Assembly (NCBI GenBank): GCA_029783825.1
Contig: JAREIK010000385.1
Location: 4,570,501 to 4,634,500 of the forward strand
Reading direction: 5' to 3'
DNA from: Sapria himalayana
Lineage: Eukaryota > Streptophyta > Magnoliopsida > Malpighiales > Rafflesiaceae
DNA: 64,000 nt
The number at the start of each line of letters is the position of its first letter. Positions within the stretch are counted from its first letter, which is position 1. The notes beneath the pieces are model-generated. The model ran no database searches and was not told the origin of the DNA. It worked only from the letters and a program-made list of their open reading frames with translations. Positions 49,501-55,969 of this stretch are shown here, piece after piece. The position numbers and the translations under genes were made by a program.

Positions 49501-51057
49501 TTTTCTCTTTCATGAGCTCATTAAGAGAAATATTCTAAACCCAATCAAGTTTATATAAGATTAGCCAAAATTATTCTTCATTATAAAGTCATTGACTTGC
49601 CACAATCTCCACTAATTTAACAAGGTTGACATGTATGCACTCTTGAAAATTTAATATACCCTATGTATTTGATAAAATTACTGCTCTAGTTTTTCATTTT
49701 CGTCCAAAGGTTTGAAATAAAATGTATCAACTTGTTGGATAAGCAGATTGGAAGATATCAATATGTTTTAAAAAATTATAGCCCGACAGCTACATCAACT
49801 CACAGAAGTGAAACTTGTATTTATTGAATTCAAAACATGAAATAAACAGAAGTATAGAAATTAAAGCAGTATTTGAAATTGTATTCATCTCACACAAAGT
49901 TCTAAGCTTAAACATATTCAAAAGGCAACTCTGCAAATTAGTGAGAAGTCATTTTTAAACACGTGGGCATGTGAAAGTAAAACACTGCTAGTAAGTTTGG
50001 TCAAAACCTGGTACAAGACCACCACCAAGAACTCTTGTAACTTCATTTCCAAATAAGCCACTCCTGAATCAATGACACAAATTTAAACAAGATGATAAAA
50101 AATAGTATTTTTCTTTCTTAAATAGCTATTACAGATACCAATCAACTATTTCATAGACAGAACAACTCACAAACGAATCCGCCAATTTAAGTGGTCTGTT
50201 GCCTGATTTACCACTGCCAGACTCAATGGTTTCCCATACGCAGCAAGCTGTGGCAACCAAGAATGTGCCACATTACCTGAAAACTGTGCCCCGCGACCTT
50301 TATGTCCATTCCTAGGAACCTCTTCCAATAACTGTGCCATTGTTCCCACTGTATTGCACCATCTGCAAGAACCCCACCATTTCCCATCTGTACGGCCACA
50401 ATTCTGGCAAACCCAAATACTCTTCATCTTCTGCTTCCTCGGAATGACTGGAACACCCTGAAAATCAACTTCGCTTGATGGTTCCACGTGCTGCGAGCTT
50501 CCATGTCTCTTTTCATTCGTTGAATAATCATTTTCGTTGTAATTCAATAATCCCATTCGACTTTTTTCTTCCATAGTTAAGCTTTTTTCTGCATCATTAT
50601 GACTCTTCGCCTTTGACAAAAGCTCATTTTCCTCTTCTAAATTACTAGAAATGCTATCTATCAATAATTCTTCAGTGGCCTTGCTAGATTTATATGAATA
50701 AGCATGAGTTTCCCTTCTTTCGCTCAGATTTTCCACCCTTTCAACCATGTTTGTGTATGAATCGTCAATTTTGTTATCAGAACTCAGAGACTTAAATTCC
50801 ACTTCTCGGTTAGCAATCTCGTTTATACCAGGAGGTTTCGCCAGTTCATCTAATAATGGGTTATACGTGCTCCAAACTCTAGAGATATTTTCACTCACAT
50901 TCCCATCTCGGGTATTAGTCGAACTGCATGGAGCTTTCGTTGATTCGTATCCTAAGCTTGACCGTTCTGCAAAAAAAGTGAATGAACTCGATTGTAATTG
51001 TTTGGTTGGGTGGTAAAAGAAGTGAACGTGCGGGTATAATGATCTCGAGGCTTTCAT
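16476..51057 (-). CDS. RADA: Plant organellar RadA homologue, six exons, 3' part missing
   Basis: RadA/Sms proteins are hexameric RecA-like ATPases that drive branch migration in recombination. Plant versions are known to act in mitochondria and/or chloroplasts. Joining six exons with canonical splice sites gives one open frame of 422 residues. The start is ATG at 51057; an in-frame TAG at 51096-51094 excludes an earlier ATG. Residues 1-40 (MKASRSL...) are basic and hydroxylated like a transit peptide. Residues about 40-205 are a polar, variable linker. The zinc finger CQNCGRTDGKWWGSCRWC has Cys 217, 220, 231 and 234. LGGGLVPG and Walker A GDPGVGKST (322-330) follow, then VSGEES and Walker B ALFVD (Asp403). 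The KNRFG motif and Lon-like C-terminal domain are not in the window; no exon 7 was seen between 1 and 16475. The gene may continue beyond the window or be truncated. Confidence 0.88.
16625..16637. repeat. Poly(C) tract, 13 bp, in RadA intron 5
   Basis: Thirteen consecutive C on the plus strand (poly-G on the sense strand) lie in the 117-bp intron between exons 5 and 6. They are about 42 bases upstream of the exon 6 acceptor on the sense strand. G runs are known intronic splicing enhancers in other systems; whether this one matters here is open. Confidence 0.9.
16701..16784 (-). CDS. RADA: RadA exon 5 (84 bp)
   Basis: It encodes 28 residues beginning SVEQIGNRAVRMGI and ending LYSSTDVE, which continue VSGEE of exon 4 exactly as in RadA proteins. 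The acceptor is GGCAG/AGC and the donor GAG/GTGTTT at 16700. Confidence 0.9.
16785..17642. other. Intron 4 sequence next to exon 5, no recognisable element
   Basis: AT-rich sequence with no supported gene or transposon end. The first part contains loose duplicated words (AATAAATAAACT / AACAAATAAATTAATCCATGAAGG). Confidence 0.4.
17643..21235 (+). mobile_element. Degenerate full-length-type hAT element (3.6 kb)
   Basis: The left end TAGATGTGTCAAGTCGG and right end TTTTACACCTCTA bracket the whole layout of the family: a GC-rich 5' end, a CTCTCTC-rich leader near 18150-18290, a transposase remnant and a GC-rich 3' end with GGCACGACACGG words. The transposase is recognisable at about 18950-20560. 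A frame at 19762-20037 contains CIALMCIYNISKIFRKFGDD and MDPRIKVKEK (the LDPRxK motif), and 20330-20500 reads as the hATC domain with many stops. The 8-bp flanks (CATCGGAC and ATTTAGTA) do not match, so the duplication has decayed or an end was exchanged. The transposase is a pseudogene. Confidence 0.65.
21236..22861. other. Intronic DNA, nothing recognised
   Basis: The region is AT-rich with slightly more complex sequence around 22220-22700. A 66-codon open frame at 22227-22427 has no recognisable domain, and I do not treat it as a gene. Confidence 0.35.
22862..23250 (-). mobile_element. Inverted hAT 3' subterminal fragment
   Basis: Read on the minus strand, this aligns with the GC-rich 3' segments of the tandem duplication (about 11110-11410 and 14160-14400 plus the adjoining GGCATGACC block). 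Shared landmarks are the GCAAACATTCCCCACAAGCC region, the GATTGGTTCAGACCC block and the CTAACCTAGGTTGG block. It is inverted relative to the plus-strand transposase remnant that follows it. Confidence 0.6.
23277..24800 (+). pseudogene. hAT transposase remnant
   Basis: Colinear with the other hAT copies: an ATCAAGTCATAGTATTCTAA start, the AATTAATAATTAATAAATTT block near 23340, the RNase-H-like part near 23500-23700, the LDPR-like region near 24180 and the hATC region near 24510-24680. All frames are broken. The minus-strand frame at 24536-24793 is a shadow. Confidence 0.55.
24463..24484. repeat. (TAA)n microsatellite
   Basis: About seven uninterrupted trinucleotides within the hAT remnant. 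Confidence 0.9.
25060..25825. mobile_element. CTAAGAAGCACGG non-autonomous element, copy 1 (766 bp)
   Basis: The left terminus CTAAGAAGCACGGACACG and the complement of the right terminus CAAGGAAGCATGGATACG match at 14 of 18 bases. The exact 8-bp duplication CTTTTGTT flanks it (25052-25059 and 25826-25833), which points to a hAT-type transposase acting in trans. The left half is very AT-rich with many TTTTATTTTATAAAATA palindromic words. The right half is GC-rich and contains a GGCCACTCGGCGTTGTC unit present once here but amplified in copy 2. No protein is encoded. Confidence 0.88.
25486..25560. repeat. 25-bp tandem repeat, three copies
   Basis: Three identical 25-bp units begin at 25486, 25511 and 25536. 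Each starts CACAAATCACACCC and ends TTTCCTCCC. They lie inside the 766-bp element and are not amplified in its sister copy. Confidence 0.92.
25975..26309. mobile_element. hAT-like GC-rich end, left end not found
   Basis: The right end GTTTGACACCCCTA resembles the family terminus, and the interior has the same GGCACGACATGG words. The start is not clear; AT-rich DNA gives way to GC-rich sequence near 25975. It contains a 30-bp tandem repeat. Confidence 0.5.
26031..26130. repeat. 30-bp tandem repeat, three copies plus partial
   Basis: Units at 26031, 26061 and 26091 each begin CAGCA and contain GCCGCTCCAAG and end ATGGCC or GTGGCC; a fourth is cut after 10 bp. Open frames across it on both strands are repeat artefacts. 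Confidence 0.88.
26330..27390 (+). mobile_element. Ty1/copia RNase H and 3' LTR remnant
   Basis: At 26780-26960 the plus strand reads as a decayed copia RNase H: YYDNQAIRYITSN, then FHDPTKYIEVEYF, then IKHQINQLT, corresponding to the family motifs CDNQAAxxIAxNPVFHxRTKHIEVDxHF and the later QLADxxTK. A TGTTACAATTTG start near 27034 and the GAGAACATCCAACAAGTGG block near 27078 are shared with the plus-strand LTR-like pieces near 30221, 35952 and 42475, so they mark the LTR. Stops are dense. Confidence 0.6.
27400..28250. other. Intronic stretch with unassigned open frames
   Basis: More complex sequence than its surroundings. The minus strand at 27678-27872 gives 64 codons with an acidic run (ELEEVLIRHQTK... 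DETPVDIDAEQ), and the plus strand at 27621-27845 is also open. I recognise neither. Both could be fragments of a retroelement; nothing around them suggests an exon of RadA. Confidence 0.3.
28262..29133 (-). mobile_element. Ty1/copia LTR edge and pol remnant
   Basis: The piece ending TATAAAACATAACA at about 28365 followed by CTCTCCTCTC matches the LTR/polypurine junction at 48462/48463 (read on the minus strand: a purine run, then TGTTATG). From about 28560 to 29130 it follows the same order as the minus-strand copia pol remnants at 30900-31500 and 43640-44760. All frames are broken. Confidence 0.5.
29134..29620. other. GC-richer hAT-like fragment next to exon 4
   Basis: Starts TAGAGATAGCAAATAGGTC, similar to hAT ends here, then GGCACAGCC/GCACGGGC words to about 29410. 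No right terminus or target duplication was found. The plus-strand frame starting at 29419 overlaps exon 4 of RadA in antisense and is not a gene. Confidence 0.35.
29625..29696 (-). CDS. RADA: RadA exon 4 (72 bp)
   Basis: It follows a 100-bp intron (29697-29796) ending GGCAG. It encodes VAALISDGNDSGKSSPVIYV then SGEE; the VIYVSGEE segment is characteristic of RadA. The donor is GAAGAG/GTTAGC at 29624. The exon is 24 codons, in phase 0 at both ends. The plus-strand frame at 29419-29715 is its shadow. Confidence 0.9.
29797..29855 (-). CDS. RADA: RadA exon 3 (59 bp), Walker A
   Basis: It encodes SLVLISGDPGVGKSTLLLQ after the split Gly codon, so it holds the whole Walker A ATP-binding loop. The acceptor is at 29857-29856 (AG) and the donor is CAG/GTATAT at 29796. 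The exon ends on a codon boundary. Confidence 0.93.
30150..30330 (+). repeat. Copia LTR-like fragment
   Basis: Contains TTGATGGGAGCACTCCACTT and GGGTTGCCTCAATG, the best preserved version of the LTR block also seen near 27075, 35952 and 42475. It stands alone next to RadA exon 3 and may be part of a solo LTR or of the copia remnant to its right. Confidence 0.45.
30600..34960 (-). mobile_element. Degenerate Ty1/copia element, minus strand
   Basis: Two pol segments are readable. At 31941-32150 a frame contains DRLVFTVNICLNGKVYHLMM and FGVNYQDIYF, matching the start of the copia reverse transcriptase. At 31300-31512 a frame contains DCAIIDIFIDLV and RKINYLTMIRLNILYIINII, matching its C-terminal part. 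They are in the right order for a minus-strand element. Decayed gag and leader sequence extend toward 34960 and show the same landmarks as the copy at 43305-48462. Every frame is interrupted, so it is an old copy. Confidence 0.6.
35170..36075 (+). mobile_element. Ty1/copia 3' remnant, plus strand
   Basis: About 35580-35880 follows the same order as the RNase H tails at 26700-26960 and 42100-42360 (an ACTATTTACTATAAC block, then GAGATATATGACTTC). It is followed by the LTR-like TTGATGGGAACACTC at about 35952. It lies head to head with the minus-strand copia remnant to its left. No frame is intact. Confidence 0.5.
36754..36920. repeat. Imperfect ~30-bp tandem repeat, about five copies
   Basis: Units of 30-32 bp start near 36754, 36784, 36814, 36846, 36876 and 36906. 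They share GGAAGAGCAC and a CATCAGCTxTCGG or CATCGGCT core, with one 3-bp insertion. Overlapping frames on both strands are repeat-driven and not genes. Confidence 0.75.
37000..37230. repeat. Repeated CCCCAAAACG hairpin modules
   Basis: Four modules about 65 bp apart each contain a variant of ACCCCAAAACG facing CGTTTTGGGG. The last (37148-37179) is a perfect 14-bp stem, AACACCCCAAAACG with its complement, around a 4-base loop; the outer AAATCA/TGATTT pair could extend it. The others are decayed. They lie in the 5' subterminal part of the hAT, where such arrays can bind transposase. Confidence 0.7.
38290..39189. mobile_element. CTAAGAAGCACGG non-autonomous element, copy 2 (900 bp)
   Basis: It has the same termini as the element at 25060-25825 (CTAAGAAGCACGGACACGG and CATGCTTCCTTG), the same AT-rich left half with palindromic TTTTATAAAATA words, and the same GC-rich right half. 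Flanks CTGATAGT (38282-38289) and CTAATAGT (39190-39197) match at seven of eight bases. It interrupts the transposase of the larger hAT between its BED finger and DUF659 region, so it is the younger of the two. It differs from copy 1 mainly by a 24-bp tandem array. Confidence 0.88.
38742..38990. repeat. 24-bp tandem array, ten copies plus partial
   Basis: Ten units of exactly 24 bp run from 38742 to 38981 and appear identical, followed by a diverged eleventh (GGCCACTCGGTGTTGTC). Each unit begins GGCCACTCGG and ends CATCAGATGTC. Because 24 is divisible by three and the unit lacks stops in several frames, frames of up to 231 codons open on both strands. These are artefacts. The sister element at 25060 has only a single unit. 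Confidence 0.95.
41812..42600 (+). mobile_element. Ty1/copia RNase H tail and LTR-like remnant
   Basis: About 42160-42360 follows the same order as the RNase H tail at 26780-26960 (CTATTATGAGAGTCATGC, then CAATCTAATATTTCATGA, then AAGCACATAGAGATAAATT, then GCAGATTAATCAGCTGA). It is followed by an LTR-like GATGGGAGCATCCAACATGT at about 42476. The hAT at 36603 inserted at its left edge. All frames are broken. Confidence 0.5.
42981..43215 (-). repeat. LTR-like repeat, left copy
   Basis: Aligns in direct orientation with 49412-49645. Shared landmarks are a CGTGCAACAGCCCGTGAGTA/ATGCGATACCACATGAGCA region, CACAATA-CCAATA, TTGACTTGC-ACAA and ATGTATG-ACTCTT. Together the two copies bracket the copia remnant at 43305-48462. 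Confidence 0.5.
43492..43528 (+). pseudogene. U2 snRNA 5' fragment with target duplication
   Basis: The run ATCGGCCTTTTGGCTAAGAT and the following CAAGTGTAGTA match the 5' end of U2 spliceosomal RNA, including the GGCUAAGAUCAAGUGUAGUA segment that contains the branch-point-recognition sequence. Only about 37 bases are present; the Sm site, the 3' stem-loops and any promoter are absent. The fragment is flanked by TAGTGTGTACAAGTC (43477-43491) and TAGTGCGTACAAGTC (43527-43541), a direct repeat of 15 bp with one mismatch and slight overlap with U2. This is the structure expected of a 3'-truncated retropseudogene inserted by LINE machinery. It is not functional. Confidence 0.85.
47183..48130. repeat. 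Two tandem copies of a ~474-bp unit
   Basis: GAGTCTAAAAT occurs at 47183 and 47657, and the following blocks keep the same spacing: CAATAATACATAAAAGAAT, CATATATCTGATGTGACTCA/CATATATCTAATGTGACTCA, and AAAACTACATCAAATTAAG. The copies are diverged by many substitutions. They lie in the leader region of the minus-strand copia remnant. Confidence 0.75.
48252..48462 (-). repeat. Copia LTR flanked by both primer-site-like and purine-tract-like sequence
   Basis: About 211 bp, TG at the left and CA at the right. On its left is CTCTGATATTA (48241-48251), a decayed complement of the initiator-Met primer site CTCTGATACCA. On its right is CTCTCCCCTCA, a polypurine tract when read on the minus strand. It therefore acts as the 5' LTR for the remnant on the left and looks like a 3' LTR for sequence on the right. 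Confidence 0.55.
48711..49219. mobile_element. Short non-autonomous hAT-like element (509 bp)
   Basis: Starts TAGAGATGTCAAAC and ends TTTTGATACCTCTA. Flanks CTCGGACC (48703-48710) and CTCGAACC (49220-49227) match at seven of eight bases. The interior is GC-rich with GGCACGACTG and CGTGCCG words. Open frames on both strands (for example 48892-49301) come from base composition and are not genes. Confidence 0.85.
49374..49385 (-). other. Primer-binding site for initiator-Met tRNA
   Basis: GCTCTGATACCA on the plus strand is the complement of TGGTATCAGAGC, the site that pairs with plant initiator-Met tRNA. It is followed at 49389 by TGTCATGGGCC, a plausible LTR start read on the minus strand. Confidence 0.65.
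49412..49645 (-). repeat. LTR-like repeat, right copy
   Basis: Partner of 42981-43215 in direct orientation. With the primer site at 49374-49385 it is probably the 5' LTR of a minus-strand LTR element whose other LTR is 6.4 kb to the left. Confidence 0.5.
50008..50063 (-). CDS. RADA: RadA exon 2 (56 bp)
   Basis: It follows a 107-bp intron (50064-50170) ending TTGATTCAG. It encodes SGLFGNEVTRVLGGGLVP plus the split Leu and Gly codons. The LGGGLVPG segment is highly typical of RadA just before Walker A. The donor is CAG/GTTTTG at 50007. The frame joins exon 1 and exon 3 exactly. Confidence 0.9.
50171..51057 (-). CDS. RADA: RadA exon 1: targeting peptide, linker, zinc finger
   Basis: 887 bp, 295 codons plus two bases. 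It ends in ...NWRIR with donor GTGAGT at 50170. The open frame continues upstream of the ATG only from a GTG, which is why 51057 is chosen over 51084. The plus-strand frame at 50747-51016 is a shadow of this exon. Confidence 0.88.
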
Positions 51058-52079
51058 ATTATGGAGCTCGCAATTGTCGGTCACTCTACTAGCCTATGCA
51101 CCAAACAAGAGAGCTAAAGTGGGTGTGGATGACGCTGATAAGATACTTGTGCGCGTCAAGTTGGTTCAAGAATCTGGCTGGTCGAACTTATTATTTAAAA
51201 ATTTAACCTTTAGATTATTTTCTAGTCACCGCAATTGTTATATGAGGTTTCTGTCAGCCTCAATGGGATATAGTCTAACTTGTTTCTAAGACAATTTTCT
51301 ATTTTGATGCTGAAACTTTAGTGAATGTAACGACTCCTTATACTTCATTCTAGTGTCCTTTTTATTTTGGATCCTAAAAATTATGATGCTGAATAATACA
51401 ATGACTTTGATTTTTAGCATTTCATTTCATTTGTATTCCAATAACTCCAAAATCATAACTACTATTGAAGTCATGTCCTAGTCTTGAACTTTTTTCTTGA
51501 TCTTTTATTCCATTAACTTTAAAGTTATGGTGAGATGCAAAGTCGTAATCTTGACCTTAAGCTTCTTATTGATTAATTTATTCTGCATTCCCAAGTTGTG
51601 ATATTGAGTACAATAATGTCTATGTTTTCAAGTTTTCCTTGGTTATTTTTATTATATAATATCGAAGTCATGCCATTTTGCATAGTCATTTCTCTATCTT
51701 TGATTTGTTCTTCTATTAATTTTATTTCAGTCTTGTCTTTCTACATTGATATCTCATTTCTTGGAGGTATAATCATAAAATTCCTTAGAAATCATGATTT
51801 TGAAGAATATCATGACCTCACGATAATTATCTTCCTTTGTTTTCTTATATTTATAACTCTAATATAATTCTTTATATTTATTATTTTAATCTTTATCATA
51901 GTTTCACAGTTATTCTTCTATTTCATACACTTAGTCTTTATCATGCTAGTTTTCTACAGAATATTTCCATTGGATATCTACAATTTGTTGTAATGCAATA
52001 TGGAGGAAATTATTGATTCTATAATACCTCATTTCATCATCATCTAGACCTTATAACTATAAGTCACTTTAAACATTAA
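51058..52079. other. RadA 5' flank
   Basis: The sequence upstream of the RadA start codon should contain its promoter and leader. An in-frame stop lies 39 bases upstream of the ATG. I see no convincing TATA box or other element that I would assign. From about 51300 on, the sequence resembles the decayed gypsy DNA further right, though no domain can be read before 52080. Confidence 0.35.
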
Positions 52080-52460
52080 GCTTTACTTGTTATTCATTGA
52101 CACGGAGGGTAAACTTTCATTTTTTTTTACATCGATAAGAGCATGTCTTGTGACCAAAAATAGTTATCTCAATAATCTTCCTCCACATCCAACATGATGA
52201 AACCATGAAAAAAAATAAAAAAATCTACCTTGACTAATATGTCTTTGATGATTTCATCCAGGTGCTTGATAGTTTGATCTATCATTTAGAGTAAGAGAGA
52301 TGTTGCAGTAATTTTATCAAAATTAAATCTTTATGATATGAACATGAGCATCAAGTTGACACATGATCCTAAATTGCAACACACATTTCAAAAGGTGTGA
52401 TCTCCAATAGTTCATAGTATAGCAAAGCTTCTTGGGCCTTTCAATTTTTATAGAAGTTTT
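52080..52460 (-). pseudogene. Gypsy protease region, decayed
   Basis: Reading on the minus strand in slightly shifting frames: KLKGPRSFAIL, then TIGDHTF, VCCNLGSCVNLM, MIDQTIKHLDEIIKDILVKV and TRHALIDVKK. These match the plant gypsy gag-protease segment KLKDPGSF, CxLGASINLMP, ADRSIKHPRGIIEDVLVKV and ATxxALIDV. The catalytic segment has lost its usual aspartate (NLGSC in place of DLGAS), and stops interrupt it. It is inactive. Confidence 0.7.
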
Positions 52461-53845
52461 CTCTGAATAATCGCATGATATTTCTTAGTCATATTCATGA
52501 TTCCATATGTCTCCAACTTCATCTTATTATTCATTATGTATTTCAAAAATTTTAATATATTTTTAAATAATTAGGCTAAAGTTTCAGCAAATATTATGTT
52601 TTCTACAAACTTCAAATATATATTAAATAATTTTTTGATGTCTTCATCTAATTTATCCTTCCTAAATCTTTGAGAAAATAAAAAATTAATCAAAAACTTA
52701 TATATGGCCTCATTCTAGTCCATTTTTTTTTCCGTAAATTTAGGTAAGCTTCATTCACTCGTTTATTTGTTCATTTCCTTTTTTCTTATATTCAGGTGAA
52801 ACTTGGGTTTGCCATTCTTTTAGAGTTGTGTGCCTTTGTTATGTATCACGACATCATAACTATCATCAATCCAATTCTCTTCAGTTGGGGTCTTAGTTTC
52901 ATAGAGAATTTCAAGCTAAGCTATGGCTTTTGAGAAAGTTGTTGTCATGTTATCCCCAAAAACTTTAGAATTCTTTTGTTCAAAATAACATTATAGCTCA
53001 AAAGTTATGACTTTTGGAAAAGTCATGAAACTATTACCCCCAAAAGTTCTATTTTTATTTTATTTAGATTGCCTTATCCTTGGTAGCTTTTTTCACTTTT
53101 AAGTAATATTGGGGTATAATTTTTTATATTTATTTTCATATCACTTGGCACTTAGTCGACACCTCTTCCCTTCATTAATAATGTCAACTGGCCAAGGTGA
53201 TACATTATATTACTTATCACCAAACTTGTTTCATTCATTCTCACTTTATGCTCCCCATATAATTGTGTTAACCGTCTTAATTTTTATTCATTTTTAGTAG
53301 GATAACTTACATCTTACCTTCTATAATTGGCTTCGCTTCCCTTCTTGATGGTTAAAAATTAAATTTGGAGCCTTATTTGAATAGTATAATTAATTCCATT
53401 ATTTTTAAAGTTTTTGGAGGATTGTCTGATATGTTATAGCCCACTCCCATTGTGTAGTATATCATTTATTTTGTTATTTATTTTGTTAACCATTTGTTTT
53501 ATTTCTTTGTTTTATTTCTTTATTTTATTTATAGGTGCGGGTACTAATATGTTACATTCGAGAGATTGGATACGTGGAATTGGGACAATATAGTCGATTG
53601 GAGAAAATTTTGGAGCATGACCTAATCCTCTATGAAGATCTGACCCATTCTATTTTATGTTGAACTATAATTATTATATATATATATATATGTTGCATAT
53701 GTAATTATAAAGGTTGTGCTCTATTCTTCTTATTTCACTCGATTCTATATTAAAACATTAATGATTAATAAATTTGTAAGTGCTACGTGTTTTTGTGTAT
53801 GGAAGTAGCTAGTCGTATTGAATAGCTAGTAAACCATGTTAGAAT

Positions 53846-54080
53846 TGTTATAAAATAAAACTAAACCCGCAATAATTTGAAAGATAGAAAATTCAAAAGT
53901 AAAGCAATAAATTACATCAGGAAATAAAATACATTCAAAAGAAAATGAGAAATTGGAATACATGGGAATGATTTTCAAAGAAATAGAAAAGCCCTTTATA
54001 TAGGAAAAAGTTTGGAAATCTCCAAACAATTTTCTAATGTGGGCAAGGTGATTTTCACCTACCCCCATATTAAAATAACA
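53846..54080 (-). repeat. Copia 3' LTR
   Basis: 235 bp, TG...CA, partner of 58622-58856. A TTTATATAGG stretch inside may be the complement-side core promoter region. Open frames in this LTR on the minus strand are not genes. Confidence 0.95.
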
Positions 54081-54091
54081 TTCTCCCACTT
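54081..54091 (-). other. Polypurine tract of the copia element
   Basis: On the minus strand, AAGTGGGAGAA directly precedes the 3' LTR. It is the expected primer for plus-strand DNA synthesis. Confidence 0.85.
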
Positions 54092-54096
54092 GAAAA

Positions 54097-55635
54097 TCAC
54101 TTTCTTTGCATGTCAATACTTGCTTCCAATCTTGTTAAGCCACATGAAGTTCTACACCATTCAAACTTGTCATTGCTGATCGGTTTGGTTAAAACATCTG
54201 CTATGTTTTCTTTGGTATCAATCTTTTGCAAATCCACACTTCCTTCTTCTACTTTCTCTCGTACAAAATGATATTGTACCCTGATGTGTTTTGTCTTGGA
54301 GTGAAATACTGGATTTCTTGCCAAGTGTAGAGCACTTTGACTATCACAAAATAAAGTAACCTTATCTTGTTTATATCCAAGCTCTTCCAATAGTATTTGC
54401 AACCAGATTGCTTCTTTACTGGCTTGTGTAGCTGCAACATATTCTGCTTCTATCGTAGAAGTAGACACAATAGGCTGCAATTTCGAAACCCAACTTACAG
54501 CTCCTCCAGCAAGAGAAAAAACATAACCTGTTGTAGACTTGCTATTATCAACATTTCCAGCATAGTTTGCATCAATATAACCTCTGACAATAAGATCTAA
54601 ACTTCCATAGCATATTGTAGTATTTGAGGTTCCTTTCAGATATCTGAAAATCCTCTTCACAGTACTCCAATGTTCTAAGCCCGGATTTGCCATGAATCGA
54701 CTAACCACTCCTACTGCTTGTGCAATATCTGGTCTTGTACAAATCATTGCAAACATTAAACTTCCCACTGCTGATGCATACGGTACTCGAGACATCTTCA
54801 TCCTCTCTTCTTCCGAGCTAGGACACATACTTGAGGATATTTTGAAATTAACAGGAAGAGGGGTAGAAATTAGCTTACTATCTTGCATGTTGAAGCGACG
54901 CAAGATTATGTTAAAATAATTTTATTGAGAAAGCCAAATCTTCTTATTATTTCTATCTTGGTAAATCTACATCCCTAGAATCTTGTTTGCTAGTCCCAAG
55001 TCCTTCATATCAAATTCCCTAGCCAATTGTGCCTTCAATTCTTGGATTCGACATTTGTTTGGGTCTGCTACCAACATGTCATCCACATATAATAGTAAAA
55101 TGATAAAATCATTTTCTTCAAACCTTTTGTAGTATGTACAATGGTCTGAACTGAGTCTATTATATCCAAGGCTCATGATGAAGGAATCAAATCTCTTATA
55201 CCAACACCTCGGTGCTTGTTTCAAACCATATAGAGATTTGTTCAACTTACAAACCAAGTTCTCCTTACTAATTTCAACAAATCCTTCTGGCTGGTACATA
55301 TAAATTTCTTCTTCAATTTCTCCATGAAAAAAAGTAGTTTTAACATCTAACTGCTCCAAATACAAATCCAGTGTAGCACATAGAGTCATTACTACTCTAA
55401 TTGTTGTAAGACGAACCACCGGAGAAAAAATTTCATTAAAGTCAATACCTTCTTTCTGAGCATACCCTTTTATCACCAATCTTGCACGATACCTTTCTAC
55501 TTGATCATTGATATCCCGCTTTATCTTGTAAACCCATTTGTTGCCAATAGCTTTTCTTCCGATTGGTAATGGTACTAGCTTCCAAGTCTTGTTCTTGTGT
55601 AGAGCTTCAATTTCTTCCACCATTACTGTCATCAA
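54097..55635 (-). pseudogene. Copia reverse transcriptase and RNase H
   Basis: The minus-strand frame from 55635 to 54097 stays in one phase with two in-frame stops (near 54967 and 54928). The reverse transcriptase part shows NKWVYKIKRDINDQVERYRA, RLVIKGYAQKEGIDFNEIFS, SLYGLKQAPRCWYKRF and the catalytic LLLYVDDML. The RNase H part shows TRPDIAQAVGVVSRFM, GYIDANYAG, STIEAEYVAATQASKEAIWL and LFCDSQSALHLARNP, with the catalytic acidic residues in place, and ends in IADVLTKPI. The two stops separate otherwise well preserved domains that normally copy element RNA into DNA in cytoplasmic particles. Confidence 0.92.
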
Positions 55636-55969
55636 TAGAGATGCATCTGAATTATTTGAAGCTTCTTGAAATGTTGAAGGTTCTCCATCTTCTGTTAGGA
55701 GACAATATGCAATATTGCTCTCCGTAACATACTCCTAGTGCCAAGCTGGTGTTCTTTTATTACGAATTGGCCGACTAACCCCTTGAGCCTCAGACACGAC
55801 TTGTTCTTGTGCTTTATGCTCTAATTCTTTCTCCATTGACTTTGGAACATCTTGTATCTGATCATTTTCTACATGAACAGTGGTAGTTTCTGAAACTTCT
55901 TTAAATGTGCTATAATCTTCAATTTTTTCTTTAAAAATTACATCTCTACTGATAATTACCTTGTGGTCA

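Larger units (their letters stand above)
29856..50007 (-). other. RadA intron 2, about 20.2 kb
   Basis: It is bounded by the exon 2 donor at 50007 and an acceptor ending GAAG before 29855. It contains diverged copia remnants in both orientations, a 5.2-kb hAT with a nested element, a U2 snRNA-derived fragment and a short hAT-like element. About 49680-50007 and 29856-30140 next to the exons look free of recognisable transposons; the latter contains an open frame that is just a read-through of exon 3 into the intron. Confidence 0.85.

Noticed and set aside
51074..51289. Plus-strand 71-codon frame just upstream of RadA as a divergent gene
   Set aside because: No recognisable domain and it overlaps the RadA start region and leader; no independent support.
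53826..54116. A 96-codon frame repeated at 58602-58901 as a duplicated small gene
   Set aside because: Both are the copia LTRs; the frame is fortuitous.
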